The notes under the pieces were generated by a model that was not told the DNA's origin, did not search any database, and saw only the letters and a list, made by a program, of their open reading frames with translations. A stretch of DNA of 64,000 bases from Colius striatus (Eukaryota > Chordata > Aves > Coliiformes > Coliidae). A program made the position numbers and the translations under genes. The stretch is taken from the NCBI RefSeq assembly GCF_028858725.1, contig NC_084790.1:4222001-4286000 (forward strand). The letters run 5' to 3'. Below, piece by piece: positions 50,984 through 64,000 of the stretch. How positions within the stretch are numbered: the first letter of the stretch is position 1; each line of letters starts with the position of its first letter.

Positions 50984-51735
50984 AGAATCATAGAATGATG
51001 GAGGTTGGAAGGGACCTTTAGAGATCATCCAATCAAAACCCCCTGCTAAAGCAGGTCCCACCCAGATCAGGTCACGCAGGAACGTGTCCAGGTGGGTTTG
51101 GAAACCTCCCAAGAAGGAGCCTCCACACCCTCCCTGGGCAGCCTGGGCCAGGGCTCCCTCACCTCAGCAGTGAAAGAGTTTCTCCTTATGTTTCAATGGA
51201 ACTTACAACTTCTTTCCATCACCTCTTGACCTGTCACTGGATATAACAGAAAAAAAAGTGCTGCCCCAACCACCTGACATCCACCATTTAGCTATTTGTA
51301 AATATTAATGAGATTCCCCCCTCAGTCTTCTCCACACTGAACAGCCCCAGGTCCCACAGCCTTTCCTCAGCAGGAAGATGCTCCAGTCCCCTGATCATCT
51401 TGGTGTCCCTGTGCTGGCCTCTCTCCAGCAGTTCCCTGTCCCTCTTGAGCTGAGGAGCCCAGAACTGGACACAGGACTCTAGAGGAGGCCACACCAGAGC
51501 AGAACCTCCCTCACCCTGCTGCCCACACTCTTCTCGATGCCCCAGGCTGCCGTGGGCTTCTTGCTCACGAGGGCACGGTGCTGGCTCATGGGCAGTTTAT
51601 TATCACTCAGCACTCCCAGGTCTCTGTCCTGGAGCTGCTCTCCAGCAGATCACCCCCAGCATGTCCTGGTGCAGGGGGTTGTTCCCCCCCAGCTGCAGAA
51701 CTCTGCACTTGCCCTGGTTGAACCTGCTCCGTGTC
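50984..51735 (-). mobile_element. CR1 LINE fragment, antisense
   Basis: It starts with agaatcatagaatgatggag and carries the complement of the [20 protein letters not shown] segment. It forms a tail-to-tail pair with the CR1 at 50745-50945. Confidence 0.9.
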
Positions 51736-52254
51736 TGGTGTGGACCAAGTTCTACGTCTTCTGCAGTGGCTGTGTTATGGTGCTGTGGAGAAAAGGGGCA
51801 ATTCATGTTTTCCTGTGAAATAGCCCCTCCATAATGGGGCAGCAGGGAGGGATGGCACTGCTGGGGAGCATTGGGAACACTGGGAACATCTCCCCAGTAA
51901 GTTTCACTCAGTGACAGTAGTCATTGAGGTTTGAGTGTATTGGTGACAGTTGGAGATCTGAGGCACACACAGGCCCAAGGATGTTCTGTAGCTCTCCCAG
52001 GTGGCAACCAGTGGCCTCCATGTCAGAGAAGTGACCTCAAACAGTGCTGCAGCCTCTCCAGAAACACATTGATGAAGAGTTCCTGAGGGAAGGGAAAGCT
52101 TGCAGAATGGCATCGTATTGATTGTAACGGGCTTGAAAACGTGAGGGCTTCTCTGTGGATGAATTCCTGCTTTAAAGCGATTTTGTCTCAACAAAATCTT
52201 GCTTTTTAACCACTCTGATGTTAAATAGAGCCCAAACTAATCGTTTTCCAGTTG

Positions 52255-53032
52255 AGGTTTAACAATGACAAAGGCCAGGTCCTGCATCTGAGTCACAGCA
52301 ACCCCAGGCAGTGCCACAGGCTGGGACAGAGGGGCTGGGAAGCTGCTGGAGGGAAAGGGCCTGGGGGGGTTGGTGCCAGCAGCTGAACATGAGCCAGCAG
52401 CGTGCCCAGGGGGCCAAAAAGACCAAGGGCATCCTGGCTGGGATCAGCACTGGGGTGGCAGCAGGAGCAGGGCAGGGATTGTCCCCCTGTGCTGGGCCCT
52501 GGGGAGGCTGCAGCTCCAGGGCTGTGTCAGTGCTGGGCCCCTCACTCACTGCCACAGGGACACTGAGGGGCTGCAGCGTGGCCAGAGCCGGGCACAGAGC
52601 TGGGGAAGGGGCTGGAGCACAAGGGTGCTGGGGAGGGGCTGAGGGAATGGGGGTGTTCAGCCTGGAGAAGAGGAGCCTGAGGGGAGACCTTCTTGCTCTT
52701 GGCAACTCCCAGACAGGAGGCTGTGTCGGGGGGTTGGTCTCTTTTTCCCAAGTTACAAGGACAGGACAAGAGGGAATGGGCTCAAGTTGCCCCAGGAGAG
52801 GTTGAGATTGGAGCTGAGGCAGAACTATTTCCCTGAGAGGGGTGTCAGCCCCTGTGCCAGGCTGCCCAGGGAGCTGGGGCAGTGCCCAGCCCTGGAGGGA
52901 TCCCAAGGCCGTGGGGCTGAGGTGCTGAGGGCTGTGGGTCAGTGGTGGGCTGGGCAGCGTGAGGGCAGGGCTGGGGCTGCAGCAGCTTCAAGGGCTTTTC
53001 CAACCAAAATGATTCTGTGATTCTCTGATTCA
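52255..53032 (+). mobile_element. CR1 LINE fragment, sense
   Basis: About 0.78 kb of the second CR1 subfamily: atgagccagcagcgtgccca, then the gttcagcctggagaagagga block and the tail ttccaaccaaaatgattctg. It is the longest copy of this subfamily here. Confidence 0.9.
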
Positions 53033-53099
53033 TTTCCCTCTTTCCTTTCAACCAGGGAAGGTTGTGAGTGGCTGGAGAGTGAGAGCCCCTCAAGGCTCC

Positions 53100-54956
53100 T
53101 TGTGAAACACCCCAAACAAGATGCAAACGGCTCCTTTTGAATCTGGCGGCCGCGGCACTGTCAACATATGGCATGAGAAAAGGAGCCGATGGCAACAGAT
53201 TTTTGGTTCATTTCGAGAGAAAAACACAGATAAACACAGGCTTTTGCTGTTTAAAAACCGGCTCCTCATCTTGATAAAACAAACAGCAAAATCTGGAGGT
53301 TCCTGAGGCGGGAGAGTTGCTGGGGTTTAATTACCAGCCTCGGAAGTCCGTAGGTTAGGGAGAGTTTCGAGTTTAAGACGTGCTTTCTGCAGCAAGAAAC
53401 GAGATCCCTGTTTCCCCAGTGCTGGTTTTGCCGCTGGAAATTGGAGTCCCAGAGAGTTTTTGGCCAGAGGGGGGATGGAGATGGAAGACAGATGTAGGTG
53501 TATGTCCCCAAACCCTGCAGGATGTCATCTCGCGCTGGCCAGGGATGAAGACATCCACCTGGCCCCAGATTCCAGGAGAGGTTTTGGTGTGGGTAAAGGT
53601 GCTGCTACTCATGCCCAAGCCCCTTCCAGATGAGTCTAGGGGGAGATCCGGGCTCCTTCCTGGCAGGTTTCCCTCTGCCACCGCCCCAAAACCCCCTCCC
53701 CACCCCCCTAAAACCCCCTCCCCACCCCCCTCTGCCCTCCCCCTCTCACCCCCCGCCCCCTGCGTGGGCTGGTGCCTGCGTAGGCACCTTTCAGGGCCGG
53801 TGATGGATGAGGGCTAATCGTGGAAAACGTGGTGTCAGCTGTCCCGCTCCCCTGGGCAGGACCAGACCCGCTGGTGGGGAGGTCGTGGGGGGGTCGGGTG
53901 GGAAGGGGCGGGAGGACAAGGCATTTTTATCTTTCCATCAGCTGGCAGCGTCAAGGGGGGAGGTGGGAGGGGGGGTGTGAGCGGGGTCTACCCCCTCAAA
54001 AAATGGGGTCAGTCGGCTCCCGGGGTGGGTTTGATGTGAGATGAGTGCGGGAGGTCTCAGCCTGGAGATGGGGGGGGTCGACCTCAGCGGCAGGGGGTGG
54101 GCAGGGGGCAGAGGGAAACCACGCTGTGGCCCCCTCCGGGGTGTCAGTGGCCCTGGGACCCGCTGGCTGAAGGTAGGGAGGGTACTGGGGTCTTCACTGG
54201 GGGTGTCCCCACCCCACTGCGGGGTCCCTGGGGAGCCCCTTCCCTGGGTGCCTCACCCGGGGGGTGCAGACGGCTCTGCGCCCGGGCATGGCACAGAGGG
54301 GCTTGGGGGGTGCGGGAAGCTGTAGGATTTGGGGCAGCCCTGTCCTGAGGGAGCCCCGGGTTCCCCAAACCGGGGCACATCCCGCTCCGGGTGCTGTTTG
54401 GGGATGGGGGCACGTGTGTCACCACCCCCCTCCCCATCAGAGCTACACAACAGCGTGGGGTCCCCCATCTCTTTTTGGGGTCCCACCCCTCATCAAGCAA
54501 AGCTGAGCGTGCAAGCCGTGGCGAGCACCACCGTGCCTCCCCCAATTTGGGAAGGGGGGATCATCACCCCATCCTTTCTCCCCCCACTTTGGGGGTACCC
54601 TACCTGGGGAGAGGAGGGGGGACCCCATTCCTGCACCCCCCCTTCCGTCTCTGGAAAGCGATGAGAGGCGGCTGAAGCGGAGGCAGCCGCCCGCCCACCA
54701 TCCCTCACCCCCCCGCCCCCCGCCGCCATCCCCACTCCTCCTTCCTCCTCCTCCTCCTCCTCCTCCTCCTCCTCTTGCTCGCTGCACTCCAGGGCCACCG
54801 TCACCGCGGGGGCCGTACGGCGGAGGCCAGGCCTGAGCTCCATCGTCAGCTCCTCGTCCCTGTCCGGGAGGAGGGGGAGAGAGTGAGCGTGTGTGTGTGT
54901 GTGCCGTGTTCCCCCACCCACCCCAAAACCCGCCGCCCCCACACCCCGGGAGCTCC
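53100..54956 (+). promoter_or_regulatory. CACNB1: CACNB1 upstream region, probable promoter and 5'UTR
   Basis: A non-repetitive block of moderate GC at about 53100-53420 follows the CR1. Then comes very GC-rich sequence with poly-C and poly-G runs. At 53919-53955 an A/T element (gcatttttatctttcc) is followed directly by an E-box (CAGCTG), a muscle-promoter-like pair. A (TCC)n tract lies at about 54736-54775 and a GT run at about 54888-54904, just before the start codon at 54957. Transcription start is not identified. Confidence 0.4.
54736..54775. repeat. (TCC)n simple repeat
   Basis: About a dozen TCC triplets in the presumed CACNB1 5' region. Confidence 0.9.
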
Positions 54957-62904
<7,948 letters not shown>

Positions 62905-63232
62905 GTAAGGCCACCCCCTGACACCCCCTGGGACACCCCCTACCCAAGCCTCCATCTGTATCAGCCCAGCACCTTCACACCCAGCCCCTCTGGCCCATGG
63001 TGCTTGCCCAGCTCACGGTGGGGGGGTGGGGGTGTGACTAACACGGGGGGGGGGTGGGGGGGGGGCACTTGCTGCCCTGAGCTCCCCCCAGCCCATTGGG
63101 CTCAGTCTCTCTCCCATCCTCCCATTTTATCTTCTCTGTGTGGTATTTTTGTTTTCTTTCCTTTGTTTTTCTCCTTTCCTTTGGGTTTCCTCCCCTCCGT
63201 GCCGCATCCTTTCTCCCCTGCTCCTGATACAG

Positions 63233-63241
63233 ATGTCTTGG
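63233..63241 (+). CDS. CACNB1: Candidate 9-nt CACNB1 microexon
   Basis: The nine bases ATGTCTTGG lie between an acceptor (tgatacag) preceded by more than 100 bases of pyrimidine-rich sequence with a TGC near its end, and a donor gtatgtag. Nine bases keep the phase between exon 10 (phase 1 out) and the expected next exon, adding Asp-Val-Leu before AEVQSE in the GK domain. The mammalian proteins I know lack this insert. No transcript evidence is available. Confidence 0.4.
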
Positions 63242-63489
63242 GTATGTAGTTTGGACCCTCTTGGACCCCCTGGCACCCCTCTGCCTGGTGAGGGGGCACT
63301 GAGGGGCTGATGTCTCCCCTTGGATCCCCATGCTCCCTGCCTGGCCATCGCCAGGCTCTGGGGCACAGCAAGGACTGGGTAGAGTGTGAGGGTTGGGGGA
63401 CACCGTGGTCACACAGCCCCATCTGATCCTCCACCTCAAGCGCATGTGGTCTAGGGGGGCTTTTACAACATCCTTTCACTCTCTGCAGC

Positions 63490-63800
63490 TCCCTGACAGG
63501 AGGTTGCACTGAGGTGGGGGTCAGTTTCTTCTCTCAAGTGATAGAACAAGAGGGAACAGCCTCAAGTTGCCCCAGGGCAGGCTGAGATTGGAGCTGAGGC
63601 AGAACTGTTTCCCTGAGAGGGGTGTCAGCCCCTGTACCAGGCTGCCCAGGGAGCTGGGGCAGTGCCCAGCCCTGGAGGGATCCCAAAGCCCTGGAGCTGA
63701 GCTGCTGAGGGTCATGGGTTTGTGGTGGGCTGGGTAGGGTGATGGCAGGGCTGGGACTGCAACAGGTTCAAGGGCTTTTCCAGCCAAAATGATCCTATAA
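63490..63800 (+). mobile_element. CR1 LINE 3' fragment in the last visible CACNB1 intron
   Basis: A sense copy of the same subfamily as 27085 and 28625: aggctgcccagggagctggg, gatcccaaagccctggagct, tail near 63800 (ttccagccaaaatgatccta). Confidence 0.88.
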
Positions 63801-64000
63801 TGGTGCCAGAGCTGGGAGCCTCCTGTCCCCTTCCTCCTGCAGTGACCTCCCCATCCCTGGGGCTGAGGTGACACTGGAATGGCCAAATCCCAGTACAAGA
63901 CTCCTCCTGCTCCCACCCCATTCCCAACATCACACCTCCCAGCAGTTTCCCCCTCAGCCCCCGTGGCCCCTCCCGTGCCCCCCTGACCTCGCTGTGTCCC
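63801..64000 (+). other. CACNB1: CACNB1 intron, right edge of the window
   Basis: GC-rich and C-rich sequence with no exon recognised. The next expected coding exon (AEVQSEIERIFEL) should lie to the right. Confidence 0.6.

Overview
The window is nuclear DNA of a bird. Evidence: intact vertebrate multi-exon genes, many CR1 LINE copies (the dominant avian retrotransposon), compact introns, and a switch at about 32-34 kb from moderate GC to very GC-rich sequence full of G/C-rich minisatellites, as on avian microchromosomes. The gene order matches human 17q12 read in reverse: FBXL20 (+), a CP2-family transcription factor gene (-), STAC2 (+), RPL19 (-), CACNB1 (+). I cannot name the species. LAYOUT: 1-3457 is FBXL20 intron with nothing recognised. 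3458-31210 holds 14 FBXL20 coding exons, giving residues 15-436 of a protein the length of human FBXL20; the first coding exon lies upstream of the window. A long 3'UTR follows, probably to about 35.55 kb. 36627-39777 (-) is a complete 15-exon, 480-codon gene of the TFCP2/TFCP2L1/UBP1 family. It sits tail-to-tail with FBXL20 and head-to-head with STAC2. 40895-45124 is STAC2 (11 coding exons), with a 1.5-1.8 kb 20-bp minisatellite in its seventh intron. 46574-50119 (-) is RPL19, complete in 6 exons and encoding 196 aa. 54957-62904 and beyond is the 5' two thirds of CACNB1; its last exons lie outside the window. KEY OBSERVATION: the CP2-family gene has no counterpart that I know of at human 17q12. 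Its place beside FBXL20 mirrors UBP1 beside FBXL2 on human 3p22, in the same convergent arrangement and with STAC nearby. The best reading is a fourth CP2 ohnolog, kept in this bird lineage and lost in mammals. CACNB1 also shows three unusual splicing features: a candidate internal muscle-type promoter and first exon, the long exon 7A beside a microexon 7B that is one base off frame, and an unexpected phase-preserving 9-nt microexon candidate in the guanylate-kinase domain. FUNCTIONAL THEME: STAC2 and CACNB1 both act on voltage-gated L-type calcium channels and lie about 10 kb apart around the housekeeping gene RPL19. FBXL20 is an SCF ubiquitin-ligase receptor known from synapses. About 17 CR1 fragments lie in introns and intergenic DNA. 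No retrovirus, DNA transposon, tRNA, rRNA or CRISPR array was recognised.
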